DNA of 64,000 bases from Streptomyces seoulensis (GCA_013364255.1 CP054936.1:1426001-1490000); one strand, 5' to 3'; numbered from the stretch's first letter, positions 50,224-58,503 are shown. Numbers and translations are program-made. The notes: generated by a model not told the origin, from the sequence alone.

Positions 50224-50763
50224 ATGTGCCAGTCCGAGTGGCGGCGGGCCCGCGTCGAGGCCCAGCGCCTGGCCGATCTCGCGCGGCTGCGCCGTGTCCG
50301 CGACCGGATCGACCGGGAGTACGCGCTGCCGCTGAACGTGGAGGCGCTGGCCCGCGACGTGAACATGTCCGCCGGGCACCTGAGCCGGCAGTTCCGGGCG
50401 GCCTACGGGGAATCGCCGTACTCGTACCTGATGACCCGGCGCATCGAGCGCGCGACGGCGCTGCTGCGGCGCGGCGACCTCAGCGTCACCGAGGTCTGCT
50501 TCGCGGTGGGCTGCGCGTCGCTGGGCACCTTCACCACCCGCTTCACCGAGCTGGTCGGCATGCCGCCCGGAGCGTTCCGGCGCCAGGCGGCGGCGACGGC
50601 GGCGGCAGAGCCCGCCGGTGCCGCGGGCCCGGCCTCGCAGCGCGAGGCGGGCGCCGCGATCACGGTGGACACGGTGGAGGGCATGCCGGCGTGTGTGGCG
50701 AAGCAGGTGACGAGACCGGTCAGGAATCGAGAAGCCCCGGCCGCGGGGCAGCCCCTAGCGTGA
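50224..50763 (+). CDS. AraC family transcriptional regulator
   Basis: A 179-residue activator-type regulator consisting almost only of the AraC DNA-binding domain. The two helix-turn-helix units are at about 38-65 (VEALARDVNMSAGHLSRQFR) and 85-115 (SVTEVCFAVGCASLGTFTTR), ending with the FTELVGMPPGAFRRQ signature. There is no N-terminal effector domain, so any signal must come through the short N-terminus or a partner. The Ala/Gly-rich C-terminal tail (about 125-179) encodes the second copy of the shared promoter element in its DNA. GGGGGAGGG lies 7 nt before the ATG. It very likely activates both flanking VOC genes. Confidence 0.9.
   Translation: MCQSEWRRARVEAQRLADLARLRRVRDRIDREYALPLNVEALARDVNMSAGHLSRQFRAAYGESPYSYLMTRRIERATALLRRGDLSVTEVCFAVGCASLGTFTTRFTELVGMPPGAFRRQAAATAAAEPAGAAGPASQREAGAAITVDTVEGMPACVAKQVTRPVRNREAPAAGQPLA
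50720..50757 (+). promoter_or_regulatory. Shared promoter/activator element, copy 2 (second VOC gene), inside the araC-like coding end
   Basis: TCAGGAATCGAGAAGC (50720-50735), then 16 nt, then CCCCTA (50752-50757), ending 11 nt before the second VOC start. The element lies within the last 15 codons of the AraC regulator gene. Confidence 0.75.
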
Positions 50764-50768
50764 GAACC

Positions 50769-51428
50769 ATGACAGCCACCACTCCCAGCCCGGCAGCGAC
50801 CTCCCTCACCACCGTCACCCTGGAGGCGGCGGACCCGGGGGCGGCCCACCGCTTCCACACCGCCTTCGGCGTGGCCGAGCACGTACGGGTGCGCCCGTCC
50901 ACCGCCGACTCCACCGGTTTCCGCGGCTTCACCCTGGCCCTCACGGTGTCCGGGCCGGCCACCGTCGACGGCTTCCTGGACGCCGCGCTCAGCGCCGGCG
51001 CCACGGTGCTGAAGCCCGCCGCGAAGTCGCTCTGGGGCTACGGCGGCGTCGTCCATGCCCCGGACGGGACGATCTGGAAGGTCGCGACCTCGGCGAAGAA
51101 GGACACCGGGCCGGCCACCGGACGGATCGACGAGCTCGTCGTCCTGCTCGGCGTCGAGGACGTCAAGGCGGTCCGGCGCTGCTACGTCGAGCGGGGCCTG
51201 ACCGTGGCCAAGAGCTTCGGCGGCACGTACGCCGAGTTCGCCTCCGCCGGATCCGGCCCCCTCAAGCTGGCGCTGTACAAGCGCCGCGCCCTGGCCAAGG
51301 ACCTCGGTGTCCCCGCCGAGGGCGCCGGCTCGCACCGCGTCGTCCTCGGCGGCGCCGCCGGCCCCTTCACCGACCCCGACGGCTTCGTCTGGGAGACCGC
51401 TCCCCCGCTCACCGCCACGCCGTCCTGA
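50769..51428 (+). CDS. VOC family protein, two-domain
   Basis: A 219-residue protein with two VOC half-modules: about 12-112 (SLTTVTLEAADPGAAHRFHT, then VVHAPDGTIWKVAT) and about 122-215 (RIDELVVLLGVEDVKAVRRC, then FTDPDGFVWETAPP). It is a tandem-domain version of the fold found in the neighbouring small VOC protein, so a related or sequential reaction is likely. Function unknown. The ATG at 50769 lies five bases after the AraC stop and 11 nt after the promoter element, with no ribosome site beyond that. Confidence 0.87.
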   Translation: MTATTPSPAATSLTTVTLEAADPGAAHRFHTAFGVAEHVRVRPSTADSTGFRGFTLALTVSGPATVDGFLDAALSAGATVLKPAAKSLWGYGGVVHAPDGTIWKVATSAKKDTGPATGRIDELVVLLGVEDVKAVRRCYVERGLTVAKSFGGTYAEFASAGSGPLKLALYKRRALAKDLGVPAEGAGSHRVVLGGAAGPFTDPDGFVWETAPPLTATPS

Positions 51429-51482
51429 CGTCCCGCCCCTCCCCGCCCCCTCACCCCAGCGCCGTACGAGAGGAAACCCGCC

Positions 51483-51965
51483 ATGCCCACGAAGCCCTCC
51501 GCCCAGACCCCCGACACCGCCGCCGAGCGGCAGGAGGCGTTCACCGCCGAGGAACGGGCCGCGATGAAGGCCCACGCGCAGGAGCAGCGCAAGACGGCCG
51601 CGCGGCGTGGTCTGTCCCGGGCGGAGAAGGAGGCGGCGGCGGAGCGCGACGTGCTCGCCAAGATCGCCGAGATGCCGGAGGCGGACCGGGTCCTCGCCGA
51701 GCGGGTCCACGACATCGTCAGGGCCGCCGCCCCGGACCTCAGGGCCAAGCTCTGGTACGGGATGCCCGCGTACGCCCGGGACGGCAAGGTCGTCTGCCAC
51801 TTCCAGAGCGCCGAGAAGTTCGGGACGCGGTACGCCACGCTCGGCTTCAGCGACCAGGCGGCGCTCGACGACGGCGCCGTGTGGCCGACCGCGTACGCCC
51901 TGAAGGAGCTGACGGAGGCCGGGGAGCAGCGCATCGGCGCGCTCGTCAGGAAGGCCGCCGGCTGA
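51483..51965 (+). CDS. DUF1801 (YdhG-like) domain protein
   Basis: A 160-residue cytosolic protein. The N-terminal 60 residues are a charged, lysine/alanine-rich helix (AERQEAFTAEERAAMKAHAQ), unusual for the family, followed by the DUF1801 domain (about 70-158) with the hallmark LRAKLWYGMPAYARDGKVVC and TRYATLGFSD. The family is related to frataxin-like/YdhG proteins; its biochemical role is not established. GAGAGGAAACC precedes the ATG. It follows the second VOC gene by 54 nt and may be cotranscribed with it. Confidence 0.87.
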   Translation: MPTKPSAQTPDTAAERQEAFTAEERAAMKAHAQEQRKTAARRGLSRAEKEAAAERDVLAKIAEMPEADRVLAERVHDIVRAAAPDLRAKLWYGMPAYARDGKVVCHFQSAEKFGTRYATLGFSDQAALDDGAVWPTAYALKELTEAGEQRIGALVRKAAG

Positions 51966-52004
51966 GGCCGCCGGGGCGGACCGGCGGCGGAGGCGGCCGG
52001 GCCG

Positions 52005-52541
52005 TCAGCGCCACAGGTCCCGGCTCGCGCAGACGTGCGCGCCCATGTTCCGCTCCATCATGAGCAGGGCCGCCTCAGCGAGGTCCTGGTGGATGTGCGC
52101 CACGGCGTCCCTGGGGACGATCACCTCGAAGTGGCGGATGTGGGCGTCGAGGGCCGAGTAGAGCACGCACTGCTCGGTCACCTGGCCGCACAGGACGAGC
52201 CGCCGGATCCCCTGCTCGTGGAGCAGATACGTCAACGGCGTCTCGAAGAAGATCGAGTGGCGTGCCTTGAGCACGAAGAGCGAGCGCGCGTCGGGCCGCA
52301 CCGGGTCGACCAGGTCCGCGTGCGGCCCCGCCAATGCCCGGTCCAGCAGTTCGCCGTGGTGCGAGCGCCACTCGCCGAAGTTGTCGTTGACGTAGACGAC
52401 CGGCGCCCCGCGCTCCCGCGCACGCCCCAGCAGGGTGGTCAGCACCGGCACGACCGCTGTCGCCGAGGGGAGCAGCAGCTCCGCGTCCTTGTGGTCGTAC
52501 GTGTTGATCATGTCGATGACGATCAGCGCGGTCTTGTCCAT
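52005..52541 (-). CDS. Isochorismatase-family cysteine hydrolase
   Basis: A 178-residue hydrolase with the family catalytic triad: Asp in ALIVIDMINTY (about residue 10), Lys in VLKARHSIFFETPL and Cys in CGQVTEQCVLYSA. Members hydrolyse small amides (nicotinamide, N-carbamoyl compounds) or isochorismate; the non-prolyl cis peptide precedes the TEQC region as usual. No siderophore or NAD genes adjoin it, so the substrate is open. It has an ATG start and is convergent with the DUF1801 gene. The K+ channel gene upstream on the same strand is 30 nt away, so they may form one transcript. Confidence 0.92.
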   Translation of the reverse strand: MDKTALIVIDMINTYDHKDAELLLPSATAVVPVLTTLLGRARERGAPVVYVNDNFGEWRSHHGELLDRALAGPHADLVDPVRPDARSLFVLKARHSIFFETPLTYLLHEQGIRRLVLCGQVTEQCVLYSALDAHIRHFEVIVPRDAVAHIHQDLAEAALLMMERNMGAHVCASRDLWR

Positions 52542-52571
52542 ACCACCACCGTGCCACCTCCCGCCCCCCGC

Positions 52572-53156
52572 TCACCGGTCGTGCCGTTGGCGGCGCAGGC
52601 CCGTCTCGATCGCGTGCGTCAGCACGCGCGCGGCCACGCCCACGAGCAGCAGACCGCCCGCCATCTGGAGCATGGTCAGGATCCGCCCCGCCTGCGAGCG
52701 GGGGACGATGTCGCCGAAGCCGACGGTGGCGAACGTGGTGAGGGCGAAGTACAGCGCGTCCGTCCTGGTCAGCGGCTCGTTGAACGAGCCGGGCGCGGAG
52801 CGGTCCAGGAGGAAGTAGGCGACGGCGAAGAGCAGCAGGAAGAGCGGCAGCGTGACCGCCAGCGCCTCGACCGCCCTGAGCCGGGGGTAGGGGGAGCGCG
52901 CGATGACCGCCACCTCCCACCCGAACAGCGTCACCGCGGCCAGCAGGCCGAGCACCAGCGCGACCGACGTCAGGTCCGTGCCGCGGTCCTCCAGGGGCAG
53001 CAGGTAGTACGCGGCGACGAGCCCGGACGCGACGAACACGGCACGGGTGACGACCGTGACGGCCACCCGCCGGGACCGCCGCCGGTGCCCGTCCTCCCGC
53101 GGCGGACGCCCCGGCCCGGCCGGGTCCGGGGCGTCGGGAGGCACTGAGCCGCTCAT
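52572..53156 (-). CDS. Potassium channel family protein
   Basis: A 194-residue membrane protein with a hydrophilic basic N-terminus (about 1-32), two predicted helices (about 33-52 and 63-85), then the ion-channel module. That module comprises an outer helix (about 97-117), a pore loop with selectivity filter TVGFGD, and an inner helix (about 158-180). TVGFGD matches potassium selectivity. It lacks the RCK domain, so it resembles a small KcsA/Kch-like tetrameric channel. The ATG has GGAAAGGAAG upstream. Divergent from the truncated ClC gene. Confidence 0.92.
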   Translation of the reverse strand: MSGSVPPDAPDPAGPGRPPREDGHRRRSRRVAVTVVTRAVFVASGLVAAYYLLPLEDRGTDLTSVALVLGLLAAVTLFGWEVAVIARSPYPRLRAVEALAVTLPLFLLLFAVAYFLLDRSAPGSFNEPLTRTDALYFALTTFATVGFGDIVPRSQAGRILTMLQMAGGLLLVGVAARVLTHAIETGLRRQRHDR

Positions 53157-53465
53157 CGGTCTTCCTTTCGCTCCGGCGGGCGACGTGCCCCGGTCCGAGG
53201 CCGCGCGCACGCCCGGCGCCGTCCGTGCCGCCGGGTACGCGTGGTTCGGCAGTGTACGAGCGACCCGGGGCGGATTCCGGCAGGCGGGCGTGGAGCCGGG
53301 CGCCGTCCCGCGTGCCGCGCGTGCGAGCCCCCGGCCGGGTGCTGCAATGGCCGAGGTGGTCGGCCACCGATTCCCCCGGCCGCCCGACGGCTGCTCGCCG
53401 ACGAGGAGTCCCACGTCCCCGGGCCGTGCGCGGCCGCCATCTGGCCGACAGTGAGGAAGGACGCC
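53157..53465. other. 309-nt divergent intergenic region
   Basis: Lies between the K+ channel and the truncated ClC gene and must hold their promoters. I could not recognise -10/-35 boxes, repeats or a small gene with conviction. Confidence 0.4.
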
Positions 53466-53849
53466 ATGACGGAGCCGGGCCCGTCCGCCGCACCCGCCCC
53501 GGCTGCGCGGCCGGAGGAGGCGGACCGGCTGCGGGAGCTGTTGCGCACCCCCGCGTACCGGCGGACCCTCGCGCTCTGCGCGGTCATCGGCGTCCCGGTG
53601 TCCCTGGCGGCCTTCTGGTTCCTCGCCGGACTCCATGAGCTGGAGCACGCGCTGTGGTCCGCGCTGCCGGGCGCACTGGGGTGGCGCCCGCCCCCGTGGT
53701 GGTGGCCGCTGCCGCTGCTGGCGGTGGCGGGCGTCGCCGTGGGCCTCGTCGTGCGGCGCCTGCCGGGGGCGGGCGGACACGTTCCCGCCGCCGGGCTCCA
53801 GGCGTCCGGGTCCGCCGCCGACCGGGCGGGAAGGCTTACGCATCCGTGA
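53466..53849 (+). pseudogene. 5' fragment of a ClC-type chloride channel gene
   Basis: A 127-codon frame with a good ribosome site (AGGAAGGA) and the N-terminal part of a ClC family channel: RRTLALCAVIGVPVSLAAFWFLAGL, then WWWPLPLLAVAGVAVGLVVRRLP and GGHVPAAGLQ, the point where full-length members go on for another 300 residues with the selectivity-filter helices. Here the frame ends soon after and the sugar epimerase gene begins. Two membrane helices remain, so it cannot form a pore. It may be a remnant left by a deletion joining this site to the epimerase operon. Confidence 0.72.
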
Positions 53850-53901
53850 CGTCGTGGCGTCGCGGAGCCCGCGGACGGGGTCGCGGCCGTACGGTCGGGG
53901 C

Positions 53902-54954
53902 ATGCTGATCCTGGTCACCGGAGGCGCGGGCTTCATCGGCTCGCACGTCGTGAACACCTTCACCGCCGCCGGGCACGGAGTGCGCGTGCTCGACTCGCTG
54001 GCGCCCGCCGCGCACGGCACGGCTCCGCCGGTCCCCGCCGGGACGGACTTCCGGCGCGGGGACGTCCGTGACGCGGCGGCCGTGCGCGAGGCGCTGCGCG
54101 GCGTGGACGCGGTCTGCCACCAGGCGGCGAGGGTGGGCCTGGGCAAGGAGTTCGGCGACGCCCCCGGCTACGTGGGCTGCAACGATCTCGGGACCGCGGT
54201 GCTGCTGGCCGGCATGGCCGAGGCCGGGGTGCGGCGGCTGGTGCTGGCGAGCTCCATGGTCGTCTACGGGGAGGGGCGCTACGCGTGCCCGTCCCACGGC
54301 GTCGTACGGCCGGGGCCGCGCCGGGTGGCCGACCTGGAGGCGGGGCGCTTCGAGCCGCCCTGCCCGCACTGCGGCGAGCCGCTCGCGGCCGGTCCGGTGA
54401 GCGAGGACGCGCCGCTCGATCCGCGCAACGTCTACGCCGCCACCAAGGTCGCGCAGGAGCACCTCGCCGCCGCGTGGGCGCGTGCGACGGGCGGGCGGGC
54501 GGCCGCGCTGCGCTACCACAACGTGTACGGACCCGGCATGCCGCGCGACACCCCCTACGCGGGCGTCGCCTCGCTGTTCCGGTCGGCGCTGGAGCGCGGT
54601 GAGGCGCCGTCGGTGTTCGAGGACGGGGGGCAGCGGCGGGACTTCGTGCACGTGGGGGACGTGGCCGAGGCCAACCTCGCGGCCCTGCACGGGCTGGGCG
54701 AGGCGAGGGAGGGAAGCGCGCGGGCGTACAACGTCGGCAGCGGCGAGCCCCACACGGTGGGCGAGATGGCCGCCGCCCTGGCCCGGGCGCACGGCGGGCG
54801 GGCGCCCGTCGTCACGGGGCGCTACCGGCTCGGCGACGTCCGCCACATCACCGCCTCCTCGCGCAGGCTGCGCGAGGAACTGGGCTGGGAGCCGCGGGTC
54901 GGCTTCGCCGAGGGGATGGCGGGGTTCGCGACGGCCGCGCTGCGAGCCGGCTGA
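53902..54954 (+). CDS. NAD-dependent epimerase/dehydratase (GalE-like) with CxxC insert
   Basis: A 350-residue extended SDR acting on a nucleotide sugar. The NAD site is TGGAGFIG (6-13), the catalytic pair is YAATK (Tyr178, Lys182), and substrate-binding segments RYHNVYGPGMP and DFVHVGDVAEAN follow. Between the active-site serine region and Tyr178 is an insert with CPHCGEP (Cys154, Cys157), a possible metal or redox site that is not part of standard GalE. It heads a glycosylation region: GT2, DUF2064 and membrane glycosyltransferases lie downstream beyond the two-component genes. ATG 53902 has only GGGG upstream. Confidence 0.9.
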   Translation: MLILVTGGAGFIGSHVVNTFTAAGHGVRVLDSLAPAAHGTAPPVPAGTDFRRGDVRDAAAVREALRGVDAVCHQAARVGLGKEFGDAPGYVGCNDLGTAVLLAGMAEAGVRRLVLASSMVVYGEGRYACPSHGVVRPGPRRVADLEAGRFEPPCPHCGEPLAAGPVSEDAPLDPRNVYAATKVAQEHLAAAWARATGGRAAALRYHNVYGPGMPRDTPYAGVASLFRSALERGEAPSVFEDGGQRRDFVHVGDVAEANLAALHGLGEAREGSARAYNVGSGEPHTVGEMAAALARAHGGRAPVVTGRYRLGDVRHITASSRRLREELGWEPRVGFAEGMAGFATAALRAG

Positions 54955-55075
54955 GCCGGCTGAGCCGGGTCGGTGCGGGTCGCCCGCCGACGCCGCTCCC
55001 GGCCGGCGGGCCGCCCGGACGGCGGCGGGCAGGCGGACCTCGGAGCAGGACGGCGGCGGGGAGCCGGACCCGCGG

Positions 55076-55199
55076 TGTCAGGCGGCGGCCGGCAGGCGGA
55101 CCCGCGGTGTCAGGCGGCGGCGGGCGGCCGGATCCGCGGTGTCAGGCGGCGGCGGGCGGCCGGATCCGCGGTGTCAGGCGGCGGCGGGCGGACCCTCGG
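55076..55199. repeat. Four tandem 28-32-bp repeats derived from the 3' end of the histidine kinase gene
   Basis: Units at 55076-55107, 55108-55139, 55140-55171 (32 bp each) and 55172-55199 (28 bp) all begin TGTCAGGCGGCGGC. The real kinase stop region at 55200 begins TATCAGGCGGCGGC and continues in the same pattern; a more degenerate partial unit is visible around 55030-55075. Each unit keeps the kinase stop codon on the minus strand. Confidence 0.85.
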
Positions 55200-55201
55200 T
55201 A

Positions 55202-56314
55202 TCAGGCGGCGGCGGGCAGGCGGACCTCGAAGCGGCAGCCGCCGGGGACGTTGGAGACGGCGGCGCGGCCCTGATGGGCCTCGACGATCCCCCGGACGAT
55301 CGCCAGGCCCAGACCCGCGCCGGCCGGCGGTGTCCGCGCGTCGGTGCCGCGCCAGCCGGTGTCGAAGACGCGGGGCAGGTCCTCCGGGGGGATGCCGCCG
55401 CAGCCGTCGGTCACCGACACGACGACGCTGTCCGCCTCCCGGCGTGCGGAGACGGCGACCGTGCCGTCGGACGGCGTCCGGCGGATGGCGTTGACGAGCA
55501 GATTGGCCAGGACCCGGGACATCTCGCGGCCGTCCACCTCGACGGGCACCGGCTCGACCCGGTCGCCGACGATCGACACGCCGTGCTCCCTGGCGAGGGC
55601 GTCGGCGCCGGCGAGCGCGTCGCCGACGAGGTCGTAGACCGAGACCCGGGTGATGTTCAGGGCGAGGACGCCGGCCTGGATGCGGGAGAGCTCGAAGAGG
55701 TCGCCGACCATGCCGCTCATGCGTTCCACCTCCGCGCGGATGCGGGCGTGGTACACGCGCGGATCGCCGGCCACCCCGTCCTCCAGGGCCTCCGCCATGG
55801 CCTGGAGCCCGGCGAGCGGGGTGCGCAGGTCGTGCGAGATCCAGGCGACCAGTTCGCGCCGGGAGGTCTCCAGGGCCCGCTCCCGTTCACGGGACGCGGC
55901 GAGCTTCGCGCCGGTGGCGGCGAGTTCGCGGCTCAGCTCGGCGAGTTCAGCGGTGGGCGCCGCGGCGGGCGGGGTGAACCGCCCGTCGTCCCCCAGGGAG
56001 CGGGTGGCCTCGGCCAGCGCCCGGCTGCCGCGCACGACCCGCCGGCCGAGCGTGAGCGCCACCGCGAGGGAGACGACCGCCGCCATCAGGCAGACCATCG
56101 TCACGACCCACAGATCGTGGTCGGACAGCAGCATCGCCCAGGACACCAGCAGGGTTCCGGCGAGCATGGCCGCGACCGTGACGGCGGCCACCGCGGCCAG
56201 GGACAACGCGACGGAGCGGTCGCGCAGCAGCCGCAGCAGGCCCAGGCCGAGGAGGCCGGCTCCGGCCGCGCCGGCGGCCGCGTAGAGCGCGATGAGGAGG
56301 GTGTCACGGACCAT
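55202..56314 (-). CDS. Sensor histidine kinase
   Basis: A 370-residue membrane kinase. Two to three transmembrane helices lie in residues 5-95, with only a short external loop (about 60-70, LLSDHDLW), suggesting intramembrane sensing. The dimerisation/phosphoacceptor H-box is WISHDLRTPLAG (His near 160). The ATPase domain (about 255-368) has the N box VLANLLVNAI, G1 DGCGGIPPEDLPRVFD and G2 GAGLGLAIV. Its ATG overlaps the end of the response regulator gene by 11 nt. It would phosphorylate that regulator. The 3' end has been tandemly copied downstream. Confidence 0.93.
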   Translation of the reverse strand: MVRDTLLIALYAAAGAAGAGLLGLGLLRLLRDRSVALSLAAVAAVTVAAMLAGTLLVSWAMLLSDHDLWVVTMVCLMAAVVSLAVALTLGRRVVRGSRALAEATRSLGDDGRFTPPAAAPTAELAELSRELAATGAKLAASRERERALETSRRELVAWISHDLRTPLAGLQAMAEALEDGVAGDPRVYHARIRAEVERMSGMVGDLFELSRIQAGVLALNITRVSVYDLVGDALAGADALAREHGVSIVGDRVEPVPVEVDGREMSRVLANLLVNAIRRTPSDGTVAVSARREADSVVVSVTDGCGGIPPEDLPRVFDTGWRGTDARTPPAGAGLGLAIVRGIVEAHQGRAAVSNVPGGCRFEVRLPAAA

Positions 56315-57023
56315 CGACGGCCCCCGTCGGTCGCGGCGGCGGGTCGAAGCGGTAGCCCACGCCCCATACGGTGCTGATCAGGCGGGGGTGCGCCGGGTCG
56401 TCCTCGACCTTCTCGCGCAGGCGGCGGACGTGGACGGTGACGGTCGACAGGTCGCCGAACTCCCAGCCCCACACCTCGTGCATCAGCTCCTCCCGGCTCG
56501 TCGCCCGGCCCGGATGCCGCAGGAAGTATTCCAGCAGGTCGAACTCCCGCGTGGTCAGGCGGAGTTCGGCTCCGTGGCGGGCGGCGCGGCGTGCCTGGGG
56601 GTCCAGGGTGAGCGGGCCGGCGCCGAGCGGGGCCGCCGCACCGGGGCGGCCGGAGCCGGCCGCCCCGGCGCGGCGGAGCACCGACCGCACCCTGAGCACC
56701 AGTTCACGGGGGCTGAAGGGTTTGGTGATGTAGTCGTCGGCGCCGACCTCCAGGCCGAGGATGCGGTTCTCCTCGTCGCCCCGCGCCGTCAGCATGATCA
56801 CGGGGAGCGGACCGTGCTCGCGCAGGAGCCGGCAGACCTCAAGGCCGTCCATGCCGGGCAGCATCAGGTCCAGCACCACCAGGTCGGGCGGCCGGGCGGC
56901 CGCCCGGGCCACGGCGGAGGGCCCGTCGGCGGCCACGTCGACGGCGAATCCCGCCCGGTCCAGATAGCCGGTGACCACCTCGGAGACGGTGGGGTCGTCG
57001 TCCACGACGAGTACGCGTTCCAC
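56304..57023 (-). CDS. OmpR family response regulator
   Basis: A 239-residue two-component regulator. The receiver domain (2-115) has the acidic pair VVDDDP, phosphoacceptor Asp in VVLDLMLPGMDG, and Lys in ITKPFSPREL. The winged-helix domain (about 145-232) has LTTREFDLLEYFLRHPGRAT, then HVRRLREKVEDD and VWGVGYRFD. GTG 57023 is the start, since the receiver fold begins immediately (ERVLVVDDDP); longer in-frame extension overlaps the divergent promoter. It overlaps the kinase gene and faces the glycosyltransferase operon across 104 nt, which it may control. Confidence 0.94.
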   Translation of the reverse strand: MERVLVVDDDPTVSEVVTGYLDRAGFAVDVAADGPSAVARAAARPPDLVVLDLMLPGMDGLEVCRLLREHGPLPVIMLTARGDEENRILGLEVGADDYITKPFSPRELVLRVRSVLRRAGAAGSGRPGAAAPLGAGPLTLDPQARRAARHGAELRLTTREFDLLEYFLRHPGRATSREELMHEVWGWEFGDLSTVTVHVRRLREKVEDDPAHPRLISTVWGVGYRFDPPPRPTGAVDGP

Positions 57024-57127
57024 ACCGCCGAGTCTCGCACCGGCGTCCGGCCGCCGGCCCGGGCGGCGCGTGACGTCAGCACTCCGTAAGATCGCCGAAT
57101 CCCTTATGTCGCTCTTGTCCCCGTAGG

Positions 57128-57862
57128 GTGACTGGAGTGATCGAGACCTCCCCCTGTGCACCCGCCCCCGTGGACGTGGTGCTGCCCTGCCTCGACGAGG
57201 CCGAGGCCCTGCCGTGGGTGCTTGACCGCATCCCCGCCGGATGGCGCGCGATCGTCGTCGACAACGGTTCGACCGACGGCTCGGCGGACATCGCCCGCGC
57301 CCGCGGAGCGCACGTGGTGCACGAACCGCGCCGCGGCTTCGGCGCCGCCTGCCACGCGGGCCTGACCGCCGCCACCGCGGACGTCGTCTGCTTCTGCGAC
57401 TGCGACGCCAGCCTCGACCCGGCGCTCCTGCCGGCCGTGGCCGGGCCCGTCCTCGACGGCTTGGCCGATCTCGTCCTGGGCCGTCGCAGGCCCGTCACGC
57501 GCCGCGCCTGGCCCCCGCACGCCCGCCTGGCCAACCTGGAGCTGGCCCGGCTGATCCGCCGGCGCACCGGACTGCGCCTGCACGACCTCGGCCCGATGCG
57601 CGCCGCCCGCCGCGAGCCGCTGCTCGCCCTCGACCTGACCGACCGCCGCTCCGGCTACCCGCTGCAGACCGTCGTGCGGGCGGCCGACGCCGGCTGGCGG
57701 GTGACGGAGACCGACGTGCCCTACCGCCCGCGGACGGGCCGCTCGAAGGTCACCGGAACCTGGCGCGGCACCTGGCAGGCGGTACGCGACATGCGCGCCG
57801 TCCTCGCCGAGCGGCCCCCCGTCCCCGCGGTCCCCGGGACCGCCGCCGGAGCCCGCCGATGA
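57128..57862 (+). CDS. Glycosyltransferase family 2
   Basis: A 244-residue GT-A fold glycosyltransferase, probably using a nucleotide sugar on the cytoplasmic side. VDVVLPCLDEAEALPWVL begins the fold, DNGSTDGS and RRGFGAAC are nucleotide-contact motifs, and CDCDASLD contains the metal-binding acidic pair. GT2 enzymes of this short type often make polyprenyl-phosphate sugars. GTG 57128 is used; GTG 57137 is an alternative, and a TAGGGT box (57124-57129) would make the transcript nearly leaderless. First gene of a run in which each stop overlaps the next start (ATGA here). Confidence 0.88.
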   Translation: MTGVIETSPCAPAPVDVVLPCLDEAEALPWVLDRIPAGWRAIVVDNGSTDGSADIARARGAHVVHEPRRGFGAACHAGLTAATADVVCFCDCDASLDPALLPAVAGPVLDGLADLVLGRRRPVTRRAWPPHARLANLELARLIRRRTGLRLHDLGPMRAARREPLLALDLTDRRSGYPLQTVVRAADAGWRVTETDVPYRPRTGRSKVTGTWRGTWQAVRDMRAVLAERPPVPAVPGTAAGARR

Positions 57863-58503
57863 GCGTCCCGCTGCTGGCCACCGTGCTGGTCATCGCCAAG
57901 GAACCCGTGCCCGGCCGGGCCAAGACCCGCCTCACCCCGCCCTACACGCCCCGGGAAGCGGCCGCACTGGCCGAGGCGGCCCTCGCCGACACCCTGCACA
58001 CGGTGCGCCACGTGCCGGCCCGGCGCCGCCTCCTGGTGCTCGACGGCGCTCCCGGCCCCTGGCTGCCGCCCGGCTTCGACGTCGCCGCCCAGTCGGCCGG
58101 CGGCCTGGACGAGCGGATCGCGGCCGCGTTCGGTCTCTGCGGCCCCGGACCGGCGCTCCTCGTCGGCATGGACACCCCCCAGCTCACCACGGACCTCTTC
58201 GAGGGCGTCGGCCGCGCGGACCACGACGCCTGGTTCGGGCCGGCCGCCGACGGCGGGTTCTGGGCCCTGGGCGCCGCCGAGCCGGAGCGCGCCGCGGCCC
58301 TCGTGCGCGGCGTGCCGATGTCCACCGGCCGCACCGGCGCCGTCCAGCGCCGCCGGCTCACCGAGGCGGGGCTCAGGGTGAGCGACCTGCCGGTGCTGCG
58401 CGACGTGGACACCGCGGCCGACGCCGCCGAGGTCGCCGCCCGCTGCCCGGCCGGCTCGCGGTTCGCCGCCGCCCTGGCCGCGCTGACGGAGACCGGCCGG
58501 TGA
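57859..58503 (+). CDS. DUF2064 / TIGR04282 family glycosyltransferase
   Basis: A 214-residue protein of the nucleotidyl/glycosyltransferase-A-like fold. The P-loop-like signature is IAKEPVPGRAKTRLTPP (12-28), the acidic motif is VGMDTPQL, and the GPAADGGFWALG loop is diagnostic. In many actinobacteria it pairs with a GT2 protein, as here. The specific donor and acceptor are unknown; similarity to MobA-type nucleotide handling and a nearby molybdenum enzyme are noteworthy but may be coincidental. ATGA overlap with the GT2 stop and GTGA overlap with the next gene. Confidence 0.88.
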   Translation: MSVPLLATVLVIAKEPVPGRAKTRLTPPYTPREAAALAEAALADTLHTVRHVPARRRLLVLDGAPGPWLPPGFDVAAQSAGGLDERIAAAFGLCGPGPALLVGMDTPQLTTDLFEGVGRADHDAWFGPAADGGFWALGAAEPERAAALVRGVPMSTGRTGAVQRRRLTEAGLRVSDLPVLRDVDTAADAAEVAARCPAGSRFAAALAALTETGR

